Origin: Paraburkholderia sp. BCC1886
GTDB taxonomy: Bacteria > Pseudomonadota > Gammaproteobacteria > Burkholderiales > Burkholderiaceae
Direction of reading: 5' to 3'
Assembly: GCF_900996245.1 (NCBI RefSeq)
Contig: NZ_CAAJGK010000052.1
Span: 372,001-436,000 of the forward strand
DNA length: 64,000 nucleotides
The notes beneath the pieces are model-generated. The model was not told the origin of the DNA and did no database searches. It saw nothing but the letters and a program-made list of their open reading frames with translations. Of this stretch, positions 44,372 to 52,729 are shown piece after piece. Within the stretch, counting starts at the first letter, position 1. Every line of letters begins with the position of its first letter. The position numbers were made by a program, and so were the translations under genes.

Positions 44372-45151
44372 TCAATGCACGAAAGTCAGCGCCACCGTAT
44401 CCGGCCCGCTCGGCCGTCCGAGCAGATTCAGCAGGCCGGCCAGGTTATCGCGCGCTTGCGGATCGGCGCTCGCGGTGCCGTGAAACGACATGGAGGCCGG
44501 TGACACCGTACCGGTCCCGTTCAACCGCAGCGGGCCCTTGAAGGTCGACAGATCCAGCGCGGAAGTGACCCCCTGCGCCTGAAACAGCAGCCGGTACGAG
44601 CCCAGCGGTTTGACGAGCGAGACCCGCGAACTGACATCGTTCAGCGTCACGGTCATCTGGCCGAACGCTTCGCGGTTGAAGCTGCGCCAGTCCGACCACG
44701 ACAGCCGCACGTCGCCCTGCAAGTCGAGCGTATTGAACGGCGCGCCCAGCCCGCTCAGCAGCGACGCCGGCACCGCGATCGCACCCGCCGATACCGTCGC
44801 GCCACGCGGCGTGGCGTCGAGGGTAATCGGCTGCGGCATGGCTTCGCTATGCAGCATCGTCATGCGGACGCGTCCGGTGAACAGCGGCCAGAAAGCCGTG
44901 CGCCATTCGATGCGACCGGGCAGCAGCGTCGCCGCGCTCATGTCCGAGCCCGCGGCCAGCATCAGCGTGGCCGAACCGTGCCAGAGCGAGCCGGCCGGAT
45001 CGACCAGATTCACGTGACCGCGCGTGTGTTTCGCGAATTGTGGCGTAATCCAGGCCGCCGGCAGCAAGGCCACCATCACCACCGCCGCCGACACCACCGC
45101 GACGATCAGCCAGGGCAGCGCGGCGCGTGCGCGCCGCATCCAGTAAGTCAT
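44372..45151 (-). CDS. gspN: Type II secretion protein GspN
   Basis: It encodes 259 aa with one N-terminal membrane helix (LPWLIVAVVSAAVVMVALL) and a periplasmic beta-rich domain (VNLVDPAGSLWHGSATLML, LPGRIEWRTAFWPL). It is the last gene of the minus-strand gspGHIJKLMN run. GspN is an accessory T2SS component. Confidence 0.9.
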   Translation of the reverse strand: MTYWMRRARAALPWLIVAVVSAAVVMVALLPAAWITPQFAKHTRGHVNLVDPAGSLWHGSATLMLAAGSDMSAATLLPGRIEWRTAFWPLFTGRVRMTMLHSEAMPQPITLDATPRGATVSAGAIAVPASLLSGLGAPFNTLDLQGDVRLSWSDWRSFNREAFGQMTVTLNDVSSRVSLVKPLGSYRLLFQAQGVTSALDLSTFKGPLRLNGTGTVSPASMSFHGTASADPQARDNLAGLLNLLGRPSGPDTVALTFVH

Positions 45152-45173
45152 GCGAGATCCTGTAGCGGCGCGC

Positions 45174-45677
45174 TCATTTCGCGGTGGACGGCTGCAACGA
45201 CGCCGTCAGATCCACCTGGCCGTCTTCCTTCAGCGCGCTCAGATGCGCCTCGGCCACCTGCACCTTGAACTGCTTGCGGGCGTCGTCGACCCACGCGGTC
45301 CAGGCAGGGAACGACGCGTTCTTCATCTGGATCTGCACCGCGTTACCGATGACCTGCACCTGAGTCGCGGCCAGCCCGTGATCGCCGAGCGACGCCGTGA
45401 GCGCGTCCTTGAGCGCGGCGCCGGTCGGCGCGACGCCTTGCGAGGCCGCCGACAACTGACGTGCCTCGTTGGACTCCGCGGTCATCTGCGCCAACTGCCG
45501 CTGCAAGCCCGGCAGCGATTCCCGCAGATGCGTGCGGCCTTCCTGCGCCGGCGCCCACAACACCGTCCACGCGATGATCAGCGCCAGTGCGCCGCCGCCC
45601 CACGTCAGCAGCATCTTTTCGCGCTCGGTGCGCTGGTCCCAGAATCCGGCCCATGTTTGAGCGAGTTGAGCTTTCAT
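45174..45677 (-). CDS. gspM: Type II secretion protein GspM
   Basis: It encodes 167 aa from MKAQLAQTWAGFW, overlapping the gspL stop by ATGA. It has a short cytoplasmic segment, one membrane helix (LLTWGGGALALIIAWTVLW) and a ferredoxin-like periplasmic domain. It is an inner-membrane platform partner of GspL. Confidence 0.92.
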   Translation of the reverse strand: MKAQLAQTWAGFWDQRTEREKMLLTWGGGALALIIAWTVLWAPAQEGRTHLRESLPGLQRQLAQMTAESNEARQLSAASQGVAPTGAALKDALTASLGDHGLAATQVQVIGNAVQIQMKNASFPAWTAWVDDARKQFKVQVAEAHLSALKEDGQVDLTASLQPSTAK

Positions 45678-47113
45678 TGTCCGTTCCTGATGGTCCACTT
45701 GCCGGTGTTGCTGTCGATCGCGCCGCTCAAGCCGTTACGCGCGAGACGCTGGGCGAAGCCGGCATCCAGTTTGACTTCCGGCTTGAAGGTCACGTCGAGT
45801 CGCCGGTCGTGATAGTCGAGCGCCGCAATGCCGTTGACGGGCACCGGCGGCAGCGAGCGCGCGAGACCGTCGGCGAGCGACAGGAAGTCGTCCGGCGACA
45901 ACTCGCCCGCCGCGACCCGCAACTGCTGCAACTGGCGCGACATCTGGTCGGGCGCATCCAGCACGACCGTCGTCTTCGGGAAGGTGTTGAGCAGCAGTTC
46001 CGTCATCTGCGTGTTGATCGCGTCGCGTTGGCGCGCGAGCATGATCCACTGCACGTTCGCGCCGATGATCGCGATGACCAGCGCGCCCACCGCCAGCATG
46101 ACCGGCAGACGCAAGCGCCGCAGCGTCGCGCGGTCGAGGCGCCACGGTTGCGACGCGAACTCGAACTGGCACAGGTCGAAACGGCATTCGAGCGCGCGGC
46201 GCGCGAGCTGTTCGAAGGGCAGCGGGCTCGCGCCGTGTACATGAGCGGCGAGCCGGGCCGGGCTGGTCGTGCCGAGGCTCGGCTCGTTGCCGGGCACTTC
46301 GGTCAGCATGTAGAGCGAGACGGACGCCGCACCGCCCAACGCGGCGAGCGTGGAATTCACGGCGCTGGCCGGCACGGCCAGGCCTTCGCCCTGCACGCCG
46401 CGGGCGATCGCCAGTTCGACGCGCGGCACGCCGCTCGTGTCTTGCGGGCGCTCGACCGCGCCTTCCAGCAGCATGGCGGGTGCGGTTTGCACGACGGCGC
46501 CGAGCACGGCGGCCACCATCGGCACGATTGCGGCCACGCCGGGCGCGACGACCGGTGCAATGCCGGGCAACGACGTCGCGACTGTCGCCGGGCCTGCCGC
46601 GCCGGCCAGCGCGGGCTCACCGGCGTTGACGGTCTCGGCGACTTCGGCGGGCGTATCGGGCGACAGCGCCTGCGTTTGCGGCAGACAACGCGTGACCGGC
46701 ACTGCGCGCAGGCTGCGATGGCCGGCCTGCGCGAACGCTTCGCAGATGAAGCGGAACCAGCCGCGATCGACGATGGCGAGCAACTGCCGGCCGCCTGCGA
46801 GCGCTTGCGGATCGACGGCGATGTGGCAGGTTTGCGGGTCCTGGATCAGCTGATCCTCGACGATATTGGGGAGCGCCTGGCGCAGCCGCGGGCCTCGTAG
46901 CGGCGGCAGTTTGGCCGGCATCATCAGCAGGTCGCGCGCGGCGACCATCAGCACCGTGGACGACGCGCGCGGCAGCAGCGCGAGCGCCGAACGGCCGGCG
47001 CGCTGGGTGCGGCCCGACTTGTCGAGCAGCACGAAGGGCAGCTCCGGCAGTTGCCATTCCTGCGATGGCACCGCCGGATCACGCGGCGGAAGTAGGACGA
47101 TCAGCGTGCTCAA
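45674..47113 (-). CDS. gspL: Type II secretion protein GspL
   Basis: It encodes 479 aa from a TTG start (STLIVLLPPRDPAVPSQEW is the family beginning). The cytoplasmic actin-like domain contains a long Ala/Val/Pro-rich insertion at ~165-230. One membrane helix (LPVMLAVGALVIAIIGANVQW) precedes the periplasmic domain. It recruits the GspE ATPase to the inner membrane. It starts 28 bp after gspK. Confidence 0.92.
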   Translation of the reverse strand: MSTLIVLLPPRDPAVPSQEWQLPELPFVLLDKSGRTQRAGRSALALLPRASSTVLMVAARDLLMMPAKLPPLRGPRLRQALPNIVEDQLIQDPQTCHIAVDPQALAGGRQLLAIVDRGWFRFICEAFAQAGHRSLRAVPVTRCLPQTQALSPDTPAEVAETVNAGEPALAGAAGPATVATSLPGIAPVVAPGVAAIVPMVAAVLGAVVQTAPAMLLEGAVERPQDTSGVPRVELAIARGVQGEGLAVPASAVNSTLAALGGAASVSLYMLTEVPGNEPSLGTTSPARLAAHVHGASPLPFEQLARRALECRFDLCQFEFASQPWRLDRATLRRLRLPVMLAVGALVIAIIGANVQWIMLARQRDAINTQMTELLLNTFPKTTVVLDAPDQMSRQLQQLRVAAGELSPDDFLSLADGLARSLPPVPVNGIAALDYHDRRLDVTFKPEVKLDAGFAQRLARNGLSGAIDSNTGKWTIRNGQ

Positions 47114-47141
47114 AGGCCACTCTCTTTGGGAAAGGCGTTGT

Positions 47142-48353
47142 TCATAGTTGGTCTTGGACTCGCACGATACGCGTAGTGTGAGTCAATGCGTCGCGATAGA
47201 CGAGGGTGGTGCGATCCACTTCGGCGCGTTCGTGCTCGACCCGGCCGTGGATCAGGAAGTAGTTCGTGGTGACGTCCATTTCGCTCGGGTCGATTGCCAC
47301 CTGCTGGACGCCGGAGCCGGTCAATGCCAGCTGGACGTCGCCGACGTTATGGAAGAACACGGTGGTGCGGCTCGCCACGAAGGATTGCGCGGACGACAGG
47401 CTCATACCGGGCACGATGGCCGCGATGACTTCGGCCGATGCCGTGTTCATGTTGAGCGCCGTGGTGGTCGGCAGGACGGTGACGAACGGGCGCAGGCGCG
47501 CGACCATTTCCGGGGTATAGCCGGGGACGTCGAGGAGCGAGTCGACGCTGATCATTTGCAGGGGGGCGTGCGCTGCGCGGTCGTCGCCGTCTTCGATACC
47601 GGGGTTGTTGCTGAAGCCGCCGCCGGTGCCGCCGCCCTGGATGGGTTGCGAGGTGGCGGCTGTTGTCGTGCTGGTCGTGCTGGTTGTTGTCGTCGTGGTG
47701 CTGGTCTGGAAGCGGGTGGCCGATTGCGCGAGACTGGCGCGCAGTTGCACGGCGGTGGTTTGCGCCAGTTGGCTGTTGACGCCGAGCGAGACCAGGAGGC
47801 GCTGGTAGGCGCCGATCTGCGAGATGTTCAGTTGCAGGACGCCTGGCGCGGGGCTCAGGATCAGGTTGCGCAGGTTGAATTTGGATTGGGCGTCTTCTAT
47901 CGAGCCTGACAGGTAGGTGGCGGCGCCTTCCTGGGCGCGGACTTCGCCGATCTGGCCGAGGAAATCGGAGAGACGGGTTTTGGCGATGGGGACGCCCCAG
48001 AGGCCGCCCAGATAGGTGATGCCCGCCGAGGTGTCGCCTTCGGAGCGGAGGATCAGGCGGGTCCAGTCTAGCGCTCCGCGGGAGACCCATTGGGCCTGGG
48101 AGAGGAGGCGCTGGTTTTCTATTCTTCGGATTTGGACTTGCTGGCGCCAGAGCATGCCGGAGACCAGGATTGCCGATAGGGCTACGACTAATAGGGCGCT
48201 GATTATGGCTACGCCTCGTTGGTCTGGCTTTTTGGCCTTTCCTTGTTGTGTTAGTGGTCTATTGGCGTTCCCCCTGTGCGGGGGGGCACCTACTTTTCTT
48301 TGCCGCCGCAAAGAAAAGTAGGCAAAAGAAAGCGGGCTCAAACCGCTAACCAT
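47142..48353 (-). CDS. gspK: Type II secretion minor pseudopilin GspK with repeat-derived N-terminal extension
   Basis: The pseudopilin core starts at QRG-VAIISALLVVALSAIL, followed by the GspK domain with a Thr-rich tract (TSTTTTTTSTTSTT) and TPEMVARLRPFVTVLPTTTALNMNTA. No ATG, GTG or TTG lies in the short stretch just upstream, where a normal leader would start. The frame instead runs back into an inserted ~180-bp repeat; ATG 48353 inside it gives 403 aa with a ~50-residue leader (further ATGs at 48407 and 48419). GspK caps the pseudopilus with GspI and GspJ. Confidence 0.8.
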   Translation of the reverse strand: MVSGLSPLSFAYFSLRRQRKVGAPPHRGNANRPLTQQGKAKKPDQRGVAIISALLVVALSAILVSGMLWRQQVQIRRIENQRLLSQAQWVSRGALDWTRLILRSEGDTSAGITYLGGLWGVPIAKTRLSDFLGQIGEVRAQEGAATYLSGSIEDAQSKFNLRNLILSPAPGVLQLNISQIGAYQRLLVSLGVNSQLAQTTAVQLRASLAQSATRFQTSTTTTTTSTTSTTTAATSQPIQGGGTGGGFSNNPGIEDGDDRAAHAPLQMISVDSLLDVPGYTPEMVARLRPFVTVLPTTTALNMNTASAEVIAAIVPGMSLSSAQSFVASRTTVFFHNVGDVQLALTGSGVQQVAIDPSEMDVTTNYFLIHGRVEHERAEVDRTTLVYRDALTHTTRIVRVQDQL

Positions 48354-48415
48354 TAAGCGGGAACCGTGGCCTTTCCTTGGTAGTGGTGCATCTGGAATCC
48401 GTGTCATCGCACACT
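48236..48415 (-). repeat. Interspersed repeat, left copy (inverted relative to right copy)
   Basis: This ~180-bp copy is nearly identical in reverse complement to 48594-48770. It contains a perfect 14-bp hairpin (CTACTTTTCTTTGC and complement, 48290-48321, loop CGCC) and a CCCCCTGTGCGGGGGGG stretch. It overlaps the 5' end of gspK. Confidence 0.9.
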
Positions 48416-48830
48416 CCACGACAGTGACACAGCAGTCATCCTTCCCGACTCGCGCTTCGCGCTCGCCGGAAAGGTATGCATGCCGGCCGTCGGCTTCGCC
48501 TCGGCCAGGGAACGACCAGCCACCCCGCCGGTTATGCCCCTCGGCGCGCGCAGCGCCGCCGGAGCTGATGAGTGCTTTGTCACGAACATCGAATGTGCGA
48601 GGGCACGGATTCCAGATGCACCACTACCAAAGAAATGCCGCGGTTCCCGCTTAAGAATTAGCGGTGTGAGCCGCTTTCTTTTGCCTACTTTTCTTTGCGG
48701 CGGCAAAGAAAAGTAGGTGCCCCCCCGCACAGGGGGAACGCTAATAGACCGAGAGCAAAACAAGGAAAGGCACCACCACAAAAGCACCACAAAAAAACCG
48801 CGTCGCGGAGACAAAAAGCCAGCCATCACC
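48416..48830. other. Insertion between gspJ and gspK (spacer plus repeat copy)
   Basis: These ~415 bp without a convincing gene comprise the spacer between the inverted repeats (48416-48593), the right repeat copy, and a short AT-richer piece up to the gspJ stop. Short ORFs here are repeat translations. Confidence 0.7.
48594..48770 (+). repeat. Interspersed repeat, right copy
   Basis: This is the inverted partner of 48236-48415, with the same internal hairpin at 48685-48716. The two copies enclose a ~178-bp unique spacer (48416-48593). It lies between gspJ and gspK, genes that normally adjoin in T2SS operons. Confidence 0.9.
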
Positions 48831-49508
48831 TCACTCCCCGACAAGAAAAACCCGAGTCACGTTGCGCGCCAACCCCCTCGCCCCCACACTCACCTCGACC
48901 CCGGTAACAGACCGCGGCAACGGCGCATTCCCCAACTGGGGAACCTTAAGATTATTAACGTTCTCGGTAATCGCCTTCTGCACATCCTTCATCTGCGAGG
49001 TCCATCCCACCTTGGGCACATACAGCCGGGCAGAAATGGAAACCACCCCACCCATCAACGGCACCGCCGTCCACCCATCCCCCTCACCACCGCGCAGCGC
49101 CGCCCGCAATTCACCCACGTTCCCCAACGGCGGCGACGCATACCGGATCACCCGTCCATCGGACACCCGATACCGCACCACCTGCAATCGCGGTGCCGTC
49201 CCCGGTAAAGACAGCTCCCGCACGATCTGCAACATCCCGCCAGCAATCGATATCGCCGCCTGCTCCGACTCATCGTCGGAAGCCGCCTGCCGCGCATCGA
49301 TCCGCATCTGATCGAACACCTGCGCAAACACGCGCTCCTCTTCCATCGCGTTCGTAATGGTCTGCCGCCCGCGAATAATCTGGTCGAGCCCCCGCCAGGA
49401 CAACACCGCAATCACCGCCAGAATCGCAATCGCGACCAGCAGCTCGATCAGCGTGAAACCACGCACACCATCGCGGTGGCGACGCTCAGAGCGAACGGTT
49501 GTTTTCAT
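48831..49508 (-). CDS. gspJ: Type II secretion minor pseudopilin GspJ
   Basis: It encodes 225 aa. The prepilin leader MKTTVRSERRHRDGVRG is followed by FTLIELLVAIAILAVIAVLSWRGLDQI. The C-terminal domain contains QMRIDARQAASDDESEQAA and ends TRVFLVGE. The gene overlaps the gspI 3' end by 23 bp. It is part of the pseudopilus tip. Confidence 0.93.
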   Translation of the reverse strand: MKTTVRSERRHRDGVRGFTLIELLVAIAILAVIAVLSWRGLDQIIRGRQTITNAMEEERVFAQVFDQMRIDARQAASDDESEQAAISIAGGMLQIVRELSLPGTAPRLQVVRYRVSDGRVIRYASPPLGNVGELRAALRGGEGDGWTAVPLMGGVVSISARLYVPKVGWTSQMKDVQKAITENVNNLKVPQLGNAPLPRSVTGVEVSVGARGLARNVTRVFLVGE

Positions 49509-49911
49509 TCGCGACCACCGTCACCATCTGCGCCAGATTGCCGGAACGCCCCGGCGTCGTCACCATCACTTCCACTCGCCGGAACACAGGATTCGGCGTG
49601 GACGTCACATGCTCCGTACAGATCAACTGCAAATTGCCCTGCGAACAGTCGAAGCTCGACGAGCCAATGTCCGGCCACGCGCGCGCCAGATGCAAGCGCG
49701 CCAACGTATTGTCCGCGCTCCATCCCGCCAGCAGGCGCTGATGCAAATCGGCCTCGCCGCTCGCCAGACTCCCCACCGCACGCAACGACGCAGCCAGCGC
49801 AATCGCAATGATCGCCAGCGCCACCAGCACCTCGATCATCGTAAAACCCTGCTGCGACGCGCGTTTCGCGCCGACACCCGCACGGGCTCCCGCGCTTGCC
49901 ACACCCTGCAT
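49486..49911 (-). CDS. gspI: Type II secretion minor pseudopilin GspI
   Basis: It encodes 141 aa from the ATG just after the gspH stop; an ATG at 49926 is an alternative. The prepilin motif is QQG-FTMIEVLVALAIIAIALAA, then GSLASGEADLHQRLLAGWSADN. It is a pseudopilus tip component with GspJ and GspK. Confidence 0.92.
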   Translation of the reverse strand: MQGVASAGARAGVGAKRASQQGFTMIEVLVALAIIAIALAASLRAVGSLASGEADLHQRLLAGWSADNTLARLHLARAWPDIGSSSFDCSQGNLQLICTEHVTSTPNPVFRRVEVMVTTPGRSGNLAQMVTVVANENNRSL

Positions 49912-49912
49912 C

Positions 49913-50392
49913 TCAATGCACCTCATAACGACCGCTGCCCGTGCCGACAATGGTCGCGCTTCCCACCGACGAAAACAGCGTGACCCGCACCGGCACGTCG
50001 ATCGCCTCGGTGCCGAATACCATGCGGCTCGGATGCGTATCCGAACCCGGATAGCTGATCGTCACCCCCGTCACACCGCCTTCCCATCTGCGCGCGCCGA
50101 GCAGGTCGTCGCGCAACGGACGCCAGCCGTCTTCGGTATGCATATCGAAACGGAAGCCGCCCTCGAACGGCTGCCATGCAATGGGCCGTGCGCGCACCTG
50201 CGCTTCGTCGCCCGCCGACTCGAACAGCAACGCGAGACGCTGCGCCTCCTCGTTCAGATCGGTGCGGGGATTGCGCGTCATCGTGAGCGTGGTGACCGAG
50301 ATCAGAATGCCGACGATCACCAGCACCACCATCATTTCGAGCAGCGTAAAACCCGCTGCCCGCGCGGCCCCGCGTCGGCGCACGTGCTTCAC
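49913..50392 (-). CDS. gspH: Type II secretion minor pseudopilin GspH
   Basis: It encodes 159 aa from a GTG start 3 bp after the gspG stop. The prepilin motif is RAAG-FTLLEMMVVLVIVGILISVTTL, followed by the GspH beta domain (EEAQRLALLFESAGDEAQVRARPIAW). It is a minor pseudopilin bridging GspG and the tip complex. Confidence 0.92.
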   Translation of the reverse strand: MKHVRRRGAARAAGFTLLEMMVVLVIVGILISVTTLTMTRNPRTDLNEEAQRLALLFESAGDEAQVRARPIAWQPFEGGFRFDMHTEDGWRPLRDDLLGARRWEGGVTGVTISYPGSDTHPSRMVFGTEAIDVPVRVTLFSSVGSATIVGTGSGRYEVH

Positions 50393-50395
50393 GCC

Positions 50396-50860
50396 TTACT
50401 GCCAGGATCCGACGTCGGCGTCGTTGCCTTCGCCGCCGGCTTTGCCATCGGCGCCGTAACTGAACACGTCGATGTCGCCATGCACACCCGGATTCAGATA
50501 CTGATAGCCATTGCCCCACGGATCGTTCGGCAGACGCTCGAGGTAACCGCCGTCTTTCCAGTTGCCCGGCACCGGGTCCGTCGCCGGCTTTTCGATCAGC
50601 GCGCGCAGGCCTTGCTCCTGCGTCGGATAGCGGCCGTTATCCAGCCGGTAAAGTTTGAGCGCCTGCATCACCGTGCCGATGTCCTGCTTGGCGGCGACGC
50701 GTCGCGCCTCGTCCGGCCGGCTCATGATCTTCGGCACGATCAGCGCGGCGAGAATCCCCAGAATCGCGATCACGACCATGACTTCGATCAGCGTAAAGCC
50801 GCGCTGAAGACGGCTCTTCGGCCTCGCGATCTCAGTACGGCGAATGGTCGACACTTGCAT
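50396..50860 (-). CDS. gspG: Type II secretion major pseudopilin GspG
   Basis: It encodes 154 aa. The prepilin motif is LQRG-FTLIEVMVVIAILGILAALIVPKIM, then the conserved DIGTVMQALKLYRLDNGRYPTQEQGL, NDPWGNGYQYLNPG and calcium-site-like GGEGNDADVGSW. It is the main subunit of the pseudopilus. It heads the minus-strand gspGHIJKLMN run and is divergent from gspC. Confidence 0.96.
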   Translation of the reverse strand: MQVSTIRRTEIARPKSRLQRGFTLIEVMVVIAILGILAALIVPKIMSRPDEARRVAAKQDIGTVMQALKLYRLDNGRYPTQEQGLRALIEKPATDPVPGNWKDGGYLERLPNDPWGNGYQYLNPGVHGDIDVFSYGADGKAGGEGNDADVGSWQ

Positions 50861-51018
50861 AGCTTGCTACCTCTTTTCAGGTGAAATTTTCGATCGGCCG
50901 TTGGCGCGTTCCGGCAGACAGGTTGCCATTGAACACGTTCGGGCGGTCATTTTAATGTCATGCAGTTGAAGGGCTTCAACCCAACGCAATTTTCACAATA
51001 GTCCGTACAATACGGCGC

Positions 51019-51432
51019 ATGAACGCCATCCAAATCCGCCTTCTGTCGCTCGCGCTCTTCGCCGTTTTTTGCGCGACGCTGACCTACTGGGTCATCACTC
51101 TTTCCGCGCTGTCGGGCGCACCGTTGCCGGCCGCAGCCGCGCATGCGCAGGTGTCGACCGACCAGGCCGCCACGCTGTTCGGCGGTCAACTCACCCGCAG
51201 CGCGAACCAGGACGTGCATCTGTTCGGTATCCTCGCTTTGAGCGGTGGCGCGGCGGCCATCGTCAGCGTCGGCGGTGAACCGCCGCATGCGGTCTCGCTC
51301 GGCAGCGCGCTCATGCAAGGCGCCAAACTCTCCGAAGTCCGCCCCCGCTCCATCATCATCGACCGCAACGGCGCGCATTCCGAAGTCTTTCTGCCCGCCA
51401 ATCCCGCCGGTCCCACGATCTACGTGCGCTAA
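51019..51432 (+). CDS. gspC: GspC-like type II secretion protein (short form, no PDZ)
   Basis: It encodes 137 aa. There is an N-terminal membrane helix (IRLLSLALFAVFCATLTYWVITL) and a periplasmic homology-region domain (DVHLFGILALSGGAAAIVSVGGEPPHAVSLG, IIIDRNGAHSEVFLP). It ends without a PDZ or coiled-coil domain. It is transcribed opposite to all other gsp genes, between gspG and gspF. It should link the platform to the GspD secretin. Confidence 0.85.
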   Translation: MNAIQIRLLSLALFAVFCATLTYWVITLSALSGAPLPAAAAHAQVSTDQAATLFGGQLTRSANQDVHLFGILALSGGAAAIVSVGGEPPHAVSLGSALMQGAKLSEVRPRSIIIDRNGAHSEVFLPANPAGPTIYVR

Positions 51433-51507
51433 AGCAAAACCGGCTGCGGCGCGGCTCGCTTCGAGCGAGCGCCGCAAGCCGCGCTACTCGCCCAACTGCC
51501 GACCCAA

Positions 51508-52725
51508 CTACTGCACCAGGTTGTTCAACTCGATGATCGGCAGCATCACCGCCAGCACGATCACCAGCACCACGCCCCCCATCGCCAGAATCAGCAACGG
51601 CTCGAGCAGGCTCGTCAGGAACATCGTGCGCCGCTCCAGTTCGCGTGCTTCGCCATCGGCCGCACGATCGAGCATCGTGGTCACGTCGCCCGTCGCTTCG
51701 CCCGAACGGATCAAATGAACCAGCACCGGCGGAAACGTCCTGGTGTTGCCGAGCGCGCGCGACAGCGACGTGCCTTCGCGCACCCGCACGATCGCGTCGT
51801 CGATGTTCTCGCGCATCGCCTTGTTGCTGAGCGTCTCGGCGGCGGCCTGCAGCGCGCGCAGAATCGGCACGCCTGCTGCGGTGAGAATGCCGAGCGTGCT
51901 GGCAAAGCGCACCGTGTTATAGCCGCGCACGAGCTTGCCGAGTAGCGGGGCGGTCAGGAGCCAGCGATCGAACGCGAGACGCGGGCCGGGTTGCCGCAGA
52001 ATCGAGCGCACCAGGTACGCGATCACGACCACGCCGATCAGCACGGCCCACCACCAGTTCCGCACGAAAGCGGAGAGCGCCATCATCATCACGGTCAGAA
52101 TCGGCAGTTGCTGCTTGGAACTGGCGAACACGTTGACCACTTGCGGCACGACATAACTCAAAAGAAACGTGACGATGCCGAACGCGATGAGCGTGACGAT
52201 GCCCGGGTACGTGAACGCGAGCACGATCTTCTGCTTGAGCGCGTTGCGTTGCTCGATGTAGTCGGCAAGCCGCGAGAGCACGAGGCCGAGCTTGCCGGTA
52301 TGTTCACCGGCGGCCACCAGCGCGCGATAAATCTCGGGGAAATCGCGGGGATGCTGCGTCAGCGCATTCGCGAGCGAATGGCCGCCGAGCACTTCCGCAC
52401 GAATCGACGCCATCAGTTCGCGAATGTAGTCGCGCTCCGATTGCTCGGTCAGCACCGCGAGCGCTTCGTCGAGCGGCAAGCCGGCAATCAGCAGACTGGC
52501 CAGTTGTCGCGTCAGAATGGCCTGCTCGCGTTGCGACAGACGACGGCCGAGCGACAAACGCTGATTGCGTTCGCCGCGCGTCCGCGTCGCCGCGGGTTCG
52601 ACGACGAGCGGCGTCAGTCCCTGCGAGCGCAGGTTGGTGCGCGCGCCGCGCGCGCTGTCCGCGTCGAGCACGCCTTTTTGCGCCTTGCCCGCCGCATCGA
52701 TGGCTTCGAAACGAAATGCCGGCAT
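51508..52725 (-). CDS. gspF: Type II secretion inner-membrane protein GspF
   Basis: It encodes 405 aa, with two GspF domains and three membrane helices (~residues 170-195, 220-240 and 375-400). Motifs include LTRQLASLLIAGLPLDEALAVL, ALVAAGEHTGKLG and HLIRSGEATGDVTTML. It is the polytopic platform protein contacting GspE. It lies 4 bp after gspE. Confidence 0.95.
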   Translation of the reverse strand: MPAFRFEAIDAAGKAQKGVLDADSARGARTNLRSQGLTPLVVEPAATRTRGERNQRLSLGRRLSQREQAILTRQLASLLIAGLPLDEALAVLTEQSERDYIRELMASIRAEVLGGHSLANALTQHPRDFPEIYRALVAAGEHTGKLGLVLSRLADYIEQRNALKQKIVLAFTYPGIVTLIAFGIVTFLLSYVVPQVVNVFASSKQQLPILTVMMMALSAFVRNWWWAVLIGVVVIAYLVRSILRQPGPRLAFDRWLLTAPLLGKLVRGYNTVRFASTLGILTAAGVPILRALQAAAETLSNKAMRENIDDAIVRVREGTSLSRALGNTRTFPPVLVHLIRSGEATGDVTTMLDRAADGEARELERRTMFLTSLLEPLLILAMGGVVLVIVLAVMLPIIELNNLVQ

Positions 52726-52729
52726 TCGC

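Noticed and set aside
48404..48907. Short ORFs across the inverted repeats
   Set aside because: They translate the repeat itself in several frames and share no protein family.
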